DNA from: M55B154 sp964345775
GTDB taxonomy: Bacteria; Spirochaetota; UBA4802; UB4802
Direction: 5' to 3'
Length of the DNA stretch: 64,000 nucleotides
Assembly (NCBI GenBank): GCA_964345775.1
Contig: CAYFSO010000002.1
Coordinates: 1-64,000 of the forward strand
The notes under the pieces are model-generated. The model saw nothing but the letters and a program-made list of their open reading frames with translations, ran no database searches and was not told the DNA's origin. Both the position numbers and the translations under genes were made by a program. Within the stretch, counting starts at the first letter, position 1; every line of letters begins with the position of its first letter. Positions 43,652 through 52,610 of this stretch are shown here, piece after piece.

Positions 43652-44404
43652 ATGAATATTTTACTTACAAACGATGACGGTATAGATGCTTCCGGGATCA
43701 GGGCCCTGTACACGATCCTGTCGCGGAAGCATGCGGTCTATATTGTAGCTCCGGATGGCGAGAGAAGTGCTTGCTCAAGCGCAATAACCATCAGAAGGAA
43801 TATACAGGTACAGAAAAAGGGTGATGGAGTATACGCGATTGACGGCTATACTGCAGACTGTGTTAATATTGGATTGAACGGGGAATTGATGCCTGAAATT
43901 GACCTGGTGATCTCGGGAATTAACCATGGGCCAAATCTGGGCGAAGACGTCTACTTCTCTGGCACGGTTGCCGGAGCAAGAAGTGCCCATATTTTCGGTG
44001 TAAGCGGTATTGCGGTATCGGTGGATTCCCTTGGAGAATCTGATTACTTTGAAGATGCGGCAGAATTCCTTATGGATTTCATAAGTGATTTTCCACTGTT
44101 TGCCCATGAAAGGCCTGTGCTTCTCAACATAAATTATCCCGATATTCCTGTTGATGAAATTGCCGGTGTCAGGTATACCACGCTTGGGAAAAGGGAATAC
44201 AGGGATTCGTACCATCGAAGTGGCGACAATAACGATGCGTTCAGCATGATGATGGACGGAATTATCGATTCTCATGAGATCGAGGGAAGTGATGTAACCG
44301 AATTGCGAAAAGGATTCATATCAATTACACCAATAACACTTGATTGCACGGATTACCGGTATCTCAATAGTATCAAAAACAGGGAAGAACAATGGCTGAA
44401 GTAA
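43652..44404 (+). CDS. surE: 5'/3'-nucleotidase SurE
   Basis: 250 residues from ATG 43652, with GGAAGGGG just upstream. SurE removes phosphate from nucleoside monophosphates (broad specificity), with a metal centre made of the NDDG motif and a conserved Asn. Signature segments: MNILLTNDDGIDASGI, VAPDGERSACSSAITIR, and GINHGPNLGEDVYFSGTVAGAR with the metal-binding Asn. The stop overlaps the next gene by 13 bp. It is often found with RNA or isoaspartate repair genes in other bacteria, but here it pairs with a TPR protein. Confidence 0.95.
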   Translation: MNILLTNDDGIDASGIRALYTILSRKHAVYIVAPDGERSACSSAITIRRNIQVQKKGDGVYAIDGYTADCVNIGLNGELMPEIDLVISGINHGPNLGEDVYFSGTVAGARSAHIFGVSGIAVSVDSLGESDYFEDAAEFLMDFISDFPLFAHERPVLLNINYPDIPVDEIAGVRYTTLGKREYRDSYHRSGDNNDAFSMMMDGIIDSHEIEGSDVTELRKGFISITPITLDCTDYRYLNSIKNREEQWLK

Positions 44405-45093
44405 GCTTGAACCAAAAGATCCGTACTTTTCTTGACCAGGCGTTTGGATTCCTTGATACGCGCAAGTACGGGCATGCCCTTGAGAAGCTGCTTAAAGCCG
44501 AAGAGCTGGACAGGGAAAATCCCGAGGTTCTTTATAATCTCGGGGTAACCTTTTCCAGGATGGGAGATTACCAGCGTGCAGTTGAATACCTCCGGCGGGT
44601 TAAGGAATTGCCTTCTTCGTTTGTTGACCTGCTAACCGTAAATCGGTTACTGGCGTACGCACTGATAATGCAGAACGGTTTTAGTGATGCCCACGAAGTA
44701 ATAGATGAATCGTTACAGTTGTCAGCCGTAGATACCACCATGCTGAACATGAAAGGATATCTCTTTGAAAAAGAAGGCAAGCTGGAAGGGGCTGCTGATA
44801 TTTTCCAGGCAATTCTGGACGTGGATCCTGAAAACATGAATGCCAACAATTCTCTTGCGTACGTACTTGCACGCATGAAAAAGGGAGACCATTCTCGTGC
44901 CCTGGAGTGCGCCAAAAAAGCATTTAACGCAAAGCCAGCCAACCCCGCCTATTGTGATACCCTTGGCTTCGTGTACATGGTCAGGGGGCAGCCTGATTCT
45001 GCAAAGAAATACCTGAAAAAAGCACTCTCCATGGCTCCTGGCTCAAAAGAGGTAAGGGAGCATCTCAATACATTGCTGCAGCTGGACAGGTAA
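44392..45093 (+). CDS. TPR-repeat protein
   Basis: 233 residues with about six tetratricopeptide units, for example ALEKLLKAEELDRENPEVLY, YNLGVTFSRMGDYQRAVEYL and TLGFVYMVRGQPDSAKKYLK. No signal peptide is visible, so it is probably cytosolic; the helices would form a protein-binding solenoid. Translation starts inside the surE stop region (13-bp overlap). Partner unknown. Confidence 0.8.
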   Translation: MAEVSLNQKIRTFLDQAFGFLDTRKYGHALEKLLKAEELDRENPEVLYNLGVTFSRMGDYQRAVEYLRRVKELPSSFVDLLTVNRLLAYALIMQNGFSDAHEVIDESLQLSAVDTTMLNMKGYLFEKEGKLEGAADIFQAILDVDPENMNANNSLAYVLARMKKGDHSRALECAKKAFNAKPANPAYCDTLGFVYMVRGQPDSAKKYLKKALSMAPGSKEVREHLNTLLQLDR

Positions 45094-45203
45094 GGGACGG
45101 TTTTTTACAGTCACGGGTATCCCGCTAATCCTGGTTTGTTGTAAAAAATTATTTTTTTTGATTAATATATGTAAAAAATGTCGAAAATGGTAATAGAGAA
45201 GAT

Positions 45204-45222
45204 TCTACACAGGAGGTGTAGA
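45204..45222 (+). promoter_or_regulatory. Ribosome-binding site in a hairpin loop
   Basis: TCTACAC-AGGAG-GTGTAGA: a perfect 7-bp stem with the Shine-Dalgarno core AGGAG as its 5-nt loop, immediately before the ATG at 45224 of the 78-residue gene. The stem ends 1 nt before the ATG. Such a structure could limit ribosome access and be released by temperature, a protein or a small RNA. Confidence 0.6.
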
Positions 45223-45223
45223 T

Positions 45224-45460
45224 ATGAAAGTAATGGATTACAATATACACGTCACACACAACATTGAACAGCCGGCAAGGCATTCCCGCGACACCGTAGT
45301 CACAGGCAGGTTAAATACCATTGAATCATACAGCTATGACAGCGTTCTAATGAACCTGGACGAAATGAAAAGCTTCCTGTACCTGATTGTTGGTGCCAGT
45401 GATCTTACCGTGATCGATTCATCAGGAAAAAGTGGCCATAATCTCAACGCACGGGCTTAA
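45224..45460 (+). CDS. Small protein of unknown function (78 residues)
   Basis: MKVMDYNIHVTHNIEQPARH ... FLYLIVGASDLTVIDSSGKS. It has a strong ribosome-binding site (AGGAGGTG) in the loop of a hairpin. No signal peptide, transmembrane helix or known motif is visible; the centre is a mild amphipathic region. It stands alone with AT-rich DNA on both sides. It may be a regulatory or accessory small protein; no family is recognised. Confidence 0.55.
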   Translation: MKVMDYNIHVTHNIEQPARHSRDTVVTGRLNTIESYSYDSVLMNLDEMKSFLYLIVGASDLTVIDSSGKSGHNLNARA

Positions 45461-45818
45461 GCGGTTGTCCGGACATGAACACTGGAGGCCATATCGAATA
45501 CTCCATACTTAATATAATGTATACACATTATGTTGCATTATAACATAAATAAATATTTAAAAAGTTGTTGACTAACCCGACATTTACTTTCATTCTTTTA
45601 TACCTATAAAAATATTATGTACAGATATATTCCAGGTTGACACACCGACAACATTGTGTAGCAATATAGAGCATATTTTTATAAATTATCGCAAAATATT
45701 TTTTATATAATAGGTTTTATTTGTGCATTAACAATAATATGGTATTTTTAAGTTTTGTAGAGAAATTATCGATAAACAATTAAGCCGCTGATATATTTTT
45801 CTAAAAACGGGTAATTGT
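45461..45818. other. AT-rich non-coding stretch with a palindrome
   Basis: About 360 bp with markedly lower GC than its surroundings and no long frame on either strand. It contains the inverted repeat ATAATGT-ATAC-ACATTAT (45514-45531) and a TTGACA (45637) without a good -10 partner. It may hold promoter or operator elements for the TetR-family gene downstream; nothing else is clear. Confidence 0.5.
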
Positions 45819-45929
45819 ATGAGTAAAGAGATACAGGACAGGGCAGACAGGATGATGCGGGAACTGAAGGAATCCCTGGACCCTATCAGTAAGGAAATAA
45901 AACGTATTAAGTGTTCAAGCCATAAATAA
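45819..45929 (+). CDS. Possible 36-residue protein
   Basis: Open frame ATG at 45819, stop at 45927: MSKEIQDRADRMMRELKESL then PISKEIKRIKCSS. Highly charged and helical. No convincing ribosome-binding site is present. It ends 44 bp before the TetR-family gene. The short length means it could be chance; it is listed because of its regular amphipathic composition. Confidence 0.25.
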   Translation: MSKEIQDRADRMMRELKESLDPISKEIKRIKCSSHK

Positions 45930-45973
45930 CCCGGTAACAATGATAATCATTATTGAAAAAGGAGTGTTACCCA

Positions 45974-46582
45974 ATGCCAGCCAAGGGACAGAAAAGGAAA
46001 CAGCAGATAATTGATACCGCAAAGGTAATGTTCATCGACAGGGGGTTTCAGAGTACACATATCGGCCAGGTATGTGAAGAGTTAAATATTGCCCGTGGTA
46101 CGGTGTACCAGTATTTTGGCAACAAGCGCGAGATCCTCTATGCAATACTTGAATCCATTGAAGAAAAAATAGATGATATACTGGATCCAGATGACCTGAA
46201 GGATTTTCTAAAGACGAATCCATCTCAAAAGGAATTGACCAGGTTCAATACTGAACGAATAACCGAGTGCATACGGGTGATCATCAGCGAACCTATAGTT
46301 ATTAAGCTGATCTTCAAGGATATAGTGGGTATTGATGAAGAAGTGACAGAGAGAGTGCAGAAATTCCTCGATTATATTGTCCAGGTGGTTCAACGTGATG
46401 TGGAGGAGATCAAGAAGAAAGGTATATACAAGAAAACATTGAATCCAGAGGTTACAGCGATTATGCTCATAGGGGCTGTAATGTTCATGGTATACCAGTT
46501 TGACAGGCTTGGGAAGGATATCCTTGAAAAAGAAGTGATCGGCTCTGTTGTCAGTAACTACCTTGGCGGAGTATCAAAATAG
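45974..46582 (+). CDS. TetR/AcrR-family transcriptional regulator
   Basis: 202 residues from ATG 45974, with AAAGGAG nine bases upstream. The N-terminal 60 residues form the TetR helix-turn-helix: KGQKRKQQIIDTAKVMFIDR, GFQSTHIGQVCEELNIARG, TVYQYFGNKREILYAILES. The rest (about 70-200) is the ligand-binding helical part (VIISEPIVIKLIFKDIVGID). The AT-rich segment and palindrome upstream could contain its own operator. Its target is unknown, as no efflux or enzyme gene is divergent to it. A hairpin terminator follows at 46614. Confidence 0.92.
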   Translation: MPAKGQKRKQQIIDTAKVMFIDRGFQSTHIGQVCEELNIARGTVYQYFGNKREILYAILESIEEKIDDILDPDDLKDFLKTNPSQKELTRFNTERITECIRVIISEPIVIKLIFKDIVGIDEEVTERVQKFLDYIVQVVQRDVEEIKKKGIYKKTLNPEVTAIMLIGAVMFMVYQFDRLGKDILEKEVIGSVVSNYLGGVSK

Positions 46583-46613
46583 CAGAGAATACACAATTCT
46601 GATTTTACAGGAG

Positions 46614-46638
46614 ACCCGGAGCAAATCCGGGTTTTTTT
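46614..46638 (+). terminator. Rho-independent terminator after the TetR-family gene
   Basis: ACCCGGA-GCAAA-TCCGGGT forms a perfect 7-bp stem with a 5-nt loop and runs into TTTTTTT. It starts 32 bp after the TetR stop codon. Confidence 0.85.
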
Positions 46639-46698
46639 ATTGAAAAAAAAGTGCATTAATGTCCTATCTCCATTAATGATAGAATACAGGTTGTTCCA

Positions 46699-48066
46699 AT
46701 GAGAATACACAGTAATAATTATAACTTTTTGACCAGTACGCTGGTAGCAGGTTTTTGTATGCTTTTTTCTGCGGGTGTTTTTCAGCCCCATGTAAAGGCG
46801 TCAAGCCAATGTCCCGAGGAATTGATCAGGGGTATTCTCGGCAGCGATGAAAAGATACGGCAACAGGGCCTTGCCAGGATAAAAAAAATTCAGTCAGCAG
46901 ACTGCAAAACCAGGCTGGTAGAGGTTATTCTGTCCAACACGGATAACAGAGAAAAGCGGCGGGCAATAGAGGCGCTGCGGCAATATAAGGATGATACCAT
47001 GGTAAAGACATGGGCTTTCCTGCTGGAAAAAACCGAATCATTTATAATAAAAAAGCAGGTTATACGGTCCATGGCGGATATCAGGAACAGGCGGATCGTT
47101 CCAGAACTTGTCCCACTGCTGAAGTCACCGTTTCATACGGTTCGCGAAAGTGCGGCAGAGGTGCTGGGACAGTATGGCGATGACAGGGTTTTCCCGTTTA
47201 TCATTGGGATGTCAAAAGATGAGAACCCGGTATTCCGGATGTACGCGGTGGAATCCATGAATTATATATATGATGACCGGCTGTATTACATGCTGGTTTC
47301 CCTTCTCAAGGATGAAAACAAGTCAATACGGTATTCTGTTCTGGAATGCATACAGGAAAACGATATAGAAAAAGCCTTCCCGCAAGTCAGAAAAGCAGCA
47401 TTGCATGATGATAATTACGAGGTACGTATACGTGCCATGAACCTGCTTTCCGATTACCGGGACCGCAGCTCGTACGGTATATTTGTGAAGAACCTGTCTG
47501 ATAGTAATGCTGATGTTCGTGCCGCGTCGGTGGAAGCCCTTCAAAGGTTTGGGTACAGGAAATCATCCTGGGCTCTTTCAAGACAGTTGAAGGTAGAAAC
47601 AGAACATCACGTGAAATTGGGCATAATGCAGGCCCTTTCTGTAATAAAACATATGGGTGATCCCGGGGGGCTTGGAGGAGTATTGCTTGAAGATGAAAAT
47701 CCGGCACTCAGGATCAAGGCGGCATATGTCATCGGTGTAACTGGAGATAAAAAGGGAACGTCATTTTTGCTAAATGCCCTGGAAGACAATGATTACAGGG
47801 TACGTGCTGAAGCAGCGTATGCACTTGGAGAGTTCAGCGGGAGCGAGGTAGTCTGTTCCCTGCTTGAATTGCTTGAAAAGGATGACAGGCGTTACGTCCG
47901 ATCAGCTGTATTGTTCTCGTTGAATAAAATTGATGATACAGGCGCGCTTCTGGGGTTGTACAAGATAATTGGCGTGGAAAAAGACCCTGTAATGAGATGG
48001 CGTATCAATGATCTTATTGAAAAGTTCATAAAAAAGTCTACCAGGGAATACAGTACTTTACTATAG
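46699..48066 (+). CDS. Exported HEAT-repeat protein
   Basis: 455 residues. The N-terminal about 35 residues (LTSTLVAGFCMLFSAGVFQP) look like a signal peptide. About ten HEAT/PBS-lyase-type repeats follow (for example TVRESAAEVLGQYGDDRVFP, RIKAAYVIGVTGDKKGTSF, YRVRAEAAYALGEFSGSEV), each with the R-x-x-A-x-x-A-L-G pattern. This solenoid probably mediates protein contacts in the periplasm. A second, shorter HEAT-repeat lipoprotein is at 39430. nadE begins 12 bp after the stop but is functionally unrelated. Confidence 0.85.
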   Translation: MRIHSNNYNFLTSTLVAGFCMLFSAGVFQPHVKASSQCPEELIRGILGSDEKIRQQGLARIKKIQSADCKTRLVEVILSNTDNREKRRAIEALRQYKDDTMVKTWAFLLEKTESFIIKKQVIRSMADIRNRRIVPELVPLLKSPFHTVRESAAEVLGQYGDDRVFPFIIGMSKDENPVFRMYAVESMNYIYDDRLYYMLVSLLKDENKSIRYSVLECIQENDIEKAFPQVRKAALHDDNYEVRIRAMNLLSDYRDRSSYGIFVKNLSDSNADVRAASVEALQRFGYRKSSWALSRQLKVETEHHVKLGIMQALSVIKHMGDPGGLGGVLLEDENPALRIKAAYVIGVTGDKKGTSFLLNALEDNDYRVRAEAAYALGEFSGSEVVCSLLELLEKDDRRYVRSAVLFSLNKIDDTGALLGLYKIIGVEKDPVMRWRINDLIEKFIKKSTREYSTLL

Positions 48067-48078
48067 CCGGGGGAGTTG

Positions 48079-49725
48079 ATGAAAATTGCAATAGCACAGA
48101 TAAATCCTACTGTTGGGGATGTGCCGGGAAATACTGAGAAGATAATACGTAATATAGAAAAGGCAAGATCCGGCAATGCGGACCTGGTGATATTTCCCGA
48201 AATGGCCATCGTGGGATACCCTCCCATGGACCTCCTGGAACATCGAAAGCTGGTACATGATAACCTGGACGCCCTCGAAAAAATCGCACATGCCAGTTAC
48301 GGCCTGTCGGTCATATGCGGGTTCGTTGATTTCGATACAGACAACCCTCCTCTGTTGTGTAATGCGGCGGCGTATATACATGATGGGGCGCTTGTATCCA
48401 GGCATTACAAGACGTTATTGCCTACCTATGATGTATTTGACGAGCAGAGGTACTTTTCCGGTGCCAGGGGACAGGAAACGGTAACCATTTCAGGTATACG
48501 CGTTGGTATAACCATTTGCGAAGATATATGGAACGATATGAGCGTGAGTGAAGATCGTTTCATGGAGGACCGGCGTTACCCCGTTGACCCGGTAAAGAAC
48601 CTCATCGAGAAGGGTGCCGAATGCATCGTGAACATTTCCGCGTCACCTTACGTGAAGGGGAAAAACACGATGAAGTGGGACAGGTTGTCACGGCTGGCGG
48701 CATCCAGTGAGATGCCTGTTATATATGTGAACCAGGCAGGAGGTAATGACAGCCTGGTGTTTGACGGGAACAGCTGCATGGTGAACGAAAAAGGGAACTT
48801 CCAGGCCATGGCATCGGGGTTCGGGGAAGACTTGCTGATATTTGACAGCAGCCAGGCAAAGCAGATGGACTTCCCCGCAGAACAGGACATGGAAGACATT
48901 CGCCGGGCGCTTGTGCTTGGTCTCCGTGATTACGTACGCAAGTGTGGCTTCAGCCAGGTTGTAATTGGTCTTTCCGGAGGGATCGATTCAGCACTTACTG
49001 CTACAATAGCAGTCCAGGCGCTTGGAGCCGAAAAGGTGCTTGGTATTACCATGCCGTCGCAGTATTCCTCCAGGGGGAGCGTGGATGATTCATACGCCCT
49101 GGGCAAAAGCCTTGGAATACAGGTAGAAACGATTCCCATAAAAAAAGTATACGATGTTTTTATTGATGAACTGGAACCGGTAATGAAAGGCCAGCCCATG
49201 GATGTTACCGAGGAAAACCTGCAGGCACGAATACGGGGAAACATACTCATGGCCATCAGCAACAAGTTTGGCCGCCTTCTGCTTACCACGGGAAACAAGT
49301 CAGAGCTTGCAATGGGGTACTGTACCATATACGGTGATATGGCTGGGGGGCTTGCAGTTCTTTCCGATCTGCCCAAGACCATGGTGTTTGCCCTTTCCAG
49401 GCATATTAACAGGAAAAAAGAGATCATACCGTGGGCCACTATAGAGAAGCCGCCCTCAGCGGAGTTACGTGAAAACCAGAAGGACGAGGACAGCCTGCCG
49501 CCATATGAATTGCTTGATCGTGTTCTGGAGCTCTATATTGAACGTAAATACTCGGCAGCGGAGATAATTGGTGAGGGATTTCCCGAAGACAGGGTAAAGT
49601 GGATACTTGCAACCGTTGACAGGAGTGAATACAAGCGAAGACAGGCCCCGCCAGGGCTGAAAGTGACTTCAAAAGCTTTTGGTATTGGCAGAAGAATACC
49701 CATTGCGCAGAAACACAGGCACTAA
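48079..49725 (+). CDS. nadE: Glutamine-hydrolysing NAD+ synthetase
   Basis: 548 residues from ATG 48079, with GGGGGAG directly before. The N-terminal nitrilase-type glutaminase has the Glu-Lys-Cys triad: Glu in VIFPEMAIVGYPP, Lys in HYKTLLPTYD and Cys in GITICEDIW. The C-terminal synthetase has the ATP P-loop GLSGGIDSAL and the segment TTGNKSELAMGYCTIYGDM. The enzyme uses glutamine nitrogen to amidate nicotinic acid adenine dinucleotide to NAD+. Confidence 0.96.
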   Translation: MKIAIAQINPTVGDVPGNTEKIIRNIEKARSGNADLVIFPEMAIVGYPPMDLLEHRKLVHDNLDALEKIAHASYGLSVICGFVDFDTDNPPLLCNAAAYIHDGALVSRHYKTLLPTYDVFDEQRYFSGARGQETVTISGIRVGITICEDIWNDMSVSEDRFMEDRRYPVDPVKNLIEKGAECIVNISASPYVKGKNTMKWDRLSRLAASSEMPVIYVNQAGGNDSLVFDGNSCMVNEKGNFQAMASGFGEDLLIFDSSQAKQMDFPAEQDMEDIRRALVLGLRDYVRKCGFSQVVIGLSGGIDSALTATIAVQALGAEKVLGITMPSQYSSRGSVDDSYALGKSLGIQVETIPIKKVYDVFIDELEPVMKGQPMDVTEENLQARIRGNILMAISNKFGRLLLTTGNKSELAMGYCTIYGDMAGGLAVLSDLPKTMVFALSRHINRKKEIIPWATIEKPPSAELRENQKDEDSLPPYELLDRVLELYIERKYSAAEIIGEGFPEDRVKWILATVDRSEYKRRQAPPGLKVTSKAFGIGRRIPIAQKHRH

Positions 49726-49922
49726 TACTATACCAGTGATGTTTTTCATCCCGGGAATCCCGCTATCACGTAAAATATGCTTGTAAAATTTTAGGGCATA
49801 TACTACATACCCGAAGTGTGCATGGTGACGCCGCCTGGCAATTGTGTATGAAATGGGCAGCGCAGGGATGCATACAGATTTGTTCTGTGAAATCAGAAAA
49901 TTCTTATTCAGAGAGGGTACAC

Positions 49923-51788
49923 ATGAATATTGATAATACTGTAATGGATTCCGCGAATGTGCAGAAGATCAGGGATCTAAAGAATCCGCACGTGGAAGAA
50001 GTGGTTGAGAAGTTTGTTAACATGATGAAACCTGCCAGGGTGACAGTCATTACGGACAGCGCGGAAGACATTGGCTATGTACGCGACCTGGCCATAAAGA
50101 ATGGTGAAGAAGCCCCACTTGAAACAAAGGGACATACCGTACATTTCGACGGGTATTCCGACCAGGCACGTGACAAGGCGAATACAAGGGTGCTTGTCAC
50201 GCCGGAAATGAAGATGAGCAAGGGTATAAATACACTTGACCGTGAAGATGGCATCAGCGAAATATACGATATAATGGACGGGATAATGGAAGGCAAGGAA
50301 GTGCTGGTTCGCTTTTTCTGCCTTGGGCCGCTGAATTCCCGTTTCTCGATTGCCGCGTTGCAGCTCACCGATTCTTCATACGTTGCCCACAGCGAGGATA
50401 TCCTGTACAGGTCCGGTTATGAGCAGTTCAAGAACCTGAACGGCTCAGATGAGTTCTTTTATTTCGTGCATTCAGCAGGGAAGCTGGATGAAAGGGGTAA
50501 CAGCAGGGATATCGAGAACAGAAGAATATACATTGACGTGCTGGGTAACAGGGTCTTCACCATGAACAACCAGTACGCGGGGAACAGCCTGGGCCTTAAA
50601 AAGCTTGCCCTCAGGCTGGCTATTTTCAAGGCCAACCATGAAGACTGGCTCACAGAGCATATGTTCATTATGGGGGTACAGCCGGATGGGAAGAACAGGA
50701 AGACCTATTTTGCCGGTGCGTTCCCAAGTGCCTGCGGCAAGACATCCACGGCAATGATACCGGGGCAGACTATCGTAGGTGATGACATCGCTTACCTGCG
50801 TGAAGGTGATGATGGCCAGGCATACGCAGTTAATATTGAACAGGGTATTTTCGGTATTATTGAGGACGTGAATCCTGATGATGATCCACTGATCTACGAA
50901 ACACTGACAAGCCCGCGAGAACTGATCTTTTCAAATATCCTTGTGAATGATGGAAAACCTTACTGGCTCGGCATGGGTCAGGAATTGCCTGAAGAGGGGA
51001 TCAACCACTATGGTGAGTGGAAAAAGGGCATGAAAGACGATAATGGAAAAGAAGTGGGTCCTGCACATAAAAACGCACGGTACACCGTAAGGATCGAGGA
51101 GCTGGAGAATGTTGATGAGAAACTGCATGATCCACACGGGGTGCCGGTAAACGTGGTAATTTACGGCGGTCGTGATTCGGATACTTCGGTGCCGGTTTAC
51201 CAGAGCCTCGACTGGGCACACGGTGTATTCATTGGAACAACACTTGAGTCTGAAAGCACGGCAGCCACACTGGGGGCAGTTGGTGTGAGGAATCACAGCC
51301 CCATGGCCAACATGGACTTCCTGGTGGTTCCCCTTGGCAGGTATATTGAGAATCACCTTAATTTCGGGAACAGCCTCAAGGAAACCCCGCTGGTGTTTGC
51401 TACCAACTATTTTTTGAAAGATCCTGATAACAAGTTCTATTATGACAAGATTGACAAGAAGGTATGGATATACTGGATGGAAGGGCGGGTACATGGTGAA
51501 TACGATGCCATCGAAACACCAATCGGCCATATTCCCATGTATGAAGACATCAAGGAATTATTCAAAAAGGTATTCGGGAAAGACCTGACACTGGAAAAAT
51601 ACGAAGAGTCTTTTTCAATACGCGTAAACATGTACCTTGAAAAGATCGATCGGATGGAAAAAGCGTATGCGGCAGAAGAGATGGTGCCGCTGGCTTTTAA
51701 CGAGTCAATGGCAATGTTGAAAAAACGTTTGATCAACGCCCGGGAGAAACATGGCATGGACGTGATCCCTCCGTCGATGTTTCAATAA
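49923..51788 (+). CDS. pckG: GTP-dependent phosphoenolpyruvate carboxykinase
   Basis: 621 residues from ATG 49923. The enzyme interconverts oxaloacetate and phosphoenolpyruvate with GTP, in gluconeogenesis or anaplerosis. It has the GTP-family P-loop FPSACGKTSTAM, the upstream GVQPDGKNRKTYFAG, the metal-site segment IVGDDIAYL and GIFGIIEDVNPDDDP. It is full length. A preceding 197-bp gap has a CGGGAATCCCGCTA motif at 49752. A strong terminator at 51799 separates it from the HAD hydrolase. Confidence 0.96.
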   Translation: MNIDNTVMDSANVQKIRDLKNPHVEEVVEKFVNMMKPARVTVITDSAEDIGYVRDLAIKNGEEAPLETKGHTVHFDGYSDQARDKANTRVLVTPEMKMSKGINTLDREDGISEIYDIMDGIMEGKEVLVRFFCLGPLNSRFSIAALQLTDSSYVAHSEDILYRSGYEQFKNLNGSDEFFYFVHSAGKLDERGNSRDIENRRIYIDVLGNRVFTMNNQYAGNSLGLKKLALRLAIFKANHEDWLTEHMFIMGVQPDGKNRKTYFAGAFPSACGKTSTAMIPGQTIVGDDIAYLREGDDGQAYAVNIEQGIFGIIEDVNPDDDPLIYETLTSPRELIFSNILVNDGKPYWLGMGQELPEEGINHYGEWKKGMKDDNGKEVGPAHKNARYTVRIEELENVDEKLHDPHGVPVNVVIYGGRDSDTSVPVYQSLDWAHGVFIGTTLESESTAATLGAVGVRNHSPMANMDFLVVPLGRYIENHLNFGNSLKETPLVFATNYFLKDPDNKFYYDKIDKKVWIYWMEGRVHGEYDAIETPIGHIPMYEDIKELFKKVFGKDLTLEKYEESFSIRVNMYLEKIDRMEKAYAAEEMVPLAFNESMAMLKKRLINAREKHGMDVIPPSMFQ

Positions 51789-51798
51789 GCCAGAAAAA

Positions 51799-51823
51799 GG
51801 CGGGATAATTTCCCGCCTTTTTT
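51799..51823. terminator. Bidirectional terminator between pckG and the HAD gene
   Basis: GGCGGGA-TAATT-TCCCGCC forms a 7-bp GC-rich stem, extended by A/T pairs, with AAAAA on the left and TTTTTT on the right. It therefore works for both convergent genes. Confidence 0.85.
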
Positions 51824-51828
51824 AATAG

Positions 51829-52482
51829 TTACCAGTCAAGAATTTGCCAACCGCGTTTCCTGGCGATCTTTCGTAATAACCTGTCAGGAGTGACACACAT
51901 GGGGTGCTGTACCCTTTCAAGGACCGGTAGATCGGATATTGAATCAGCATAGTACCAGGCTGACCCAAGATCATATCCGTTTTTGTTGCAGTAATCTACA
52001 GCACTGCGCAGCTTCTCTTCCCCGTGATTATAACCGCCTATGATATGGCCGGTAAATTCACCATTCCTTATTTCAAGTTCGGTGCATAATGTGTGGTCCA
52101 TGTTCAGCCTGTGCTGTACCGGTTCACAGATGAAACGGGTAGCGGCAGACAGGATAACGGTTTGGGCTCCTTTATTATTATGTTCCCGGATGGATTCAGC
52201 TGCATTATCTCTTATGGTTGGTTCAACCATGCTGGCAAACCAGTGGTCGGTCATGTTCTGCATCTCCTCTTCTGACCAGCCACTGAACCGGGCAACCCAT
52301 TTGCGAATAATCGCATCGGAATGGATTATACCGAGCCTGTGAATAAAGCTGATATAAAATCCTGCAAGAAGATCCATGCCGGATATGATACCCGTTTTAT
52401 AGAGGTACTGGACAAAAAGTTTTCCGCTGCTTGTTGACAGTATTGTCCTGTCAAGGTCGTAAAAGGCTATATATCTGGACAT
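51829..52482 (-). CDS. HAD-superfamily (SerB/IB-type) hydrolase
   Basis: 217 residues. The catalytic motif YDLDRTIL (DxDxT) is at the N-terminus. The second motif is in VILSAATRF (Ser/Thr) and the final acidic motif is in YYADSISDLPVL. The family includes phosphoserine phosphatase and CicA/IB relatives, but the substrate cannot be determined. It starts with a GGAGCAGGAACCC ribosome-binding region before the ATG at 52482. It converges on pckG through the shared terminator. Confidence 0.88.
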   Translation of the reverse strand: MSRYIAFYDLDRTILSTSSGKLFVQYLYKTGIISGMDLLAGFYISFIHRLGIIHSDAIIRKWVARFSGWSEEEMQNMTDHWFASMVEPTIRDNAAESIREHNNKGAQTVILSAATRFICEPVQHRLNMDHTLCTELEIRNGEFTGHIIGGYNHGEEKLRSAVDYCNKNGYDLGSAWYYADSISDLPVLERVQHPMCVTPDRLLRKIARKRGWQILDW

Positions 52483-52610
52483 GGGTTCCTGCTCCGGTTG
52501 TTGATAAGTGCTGCTATGATAAATGAAAAACTTAATGGCTGTAAAGATTTTTTCTTTGACGGATAAACCCCCGAAAAAGTAATTGAAAATATTGCGGCCT
52601 GCGTATATAC

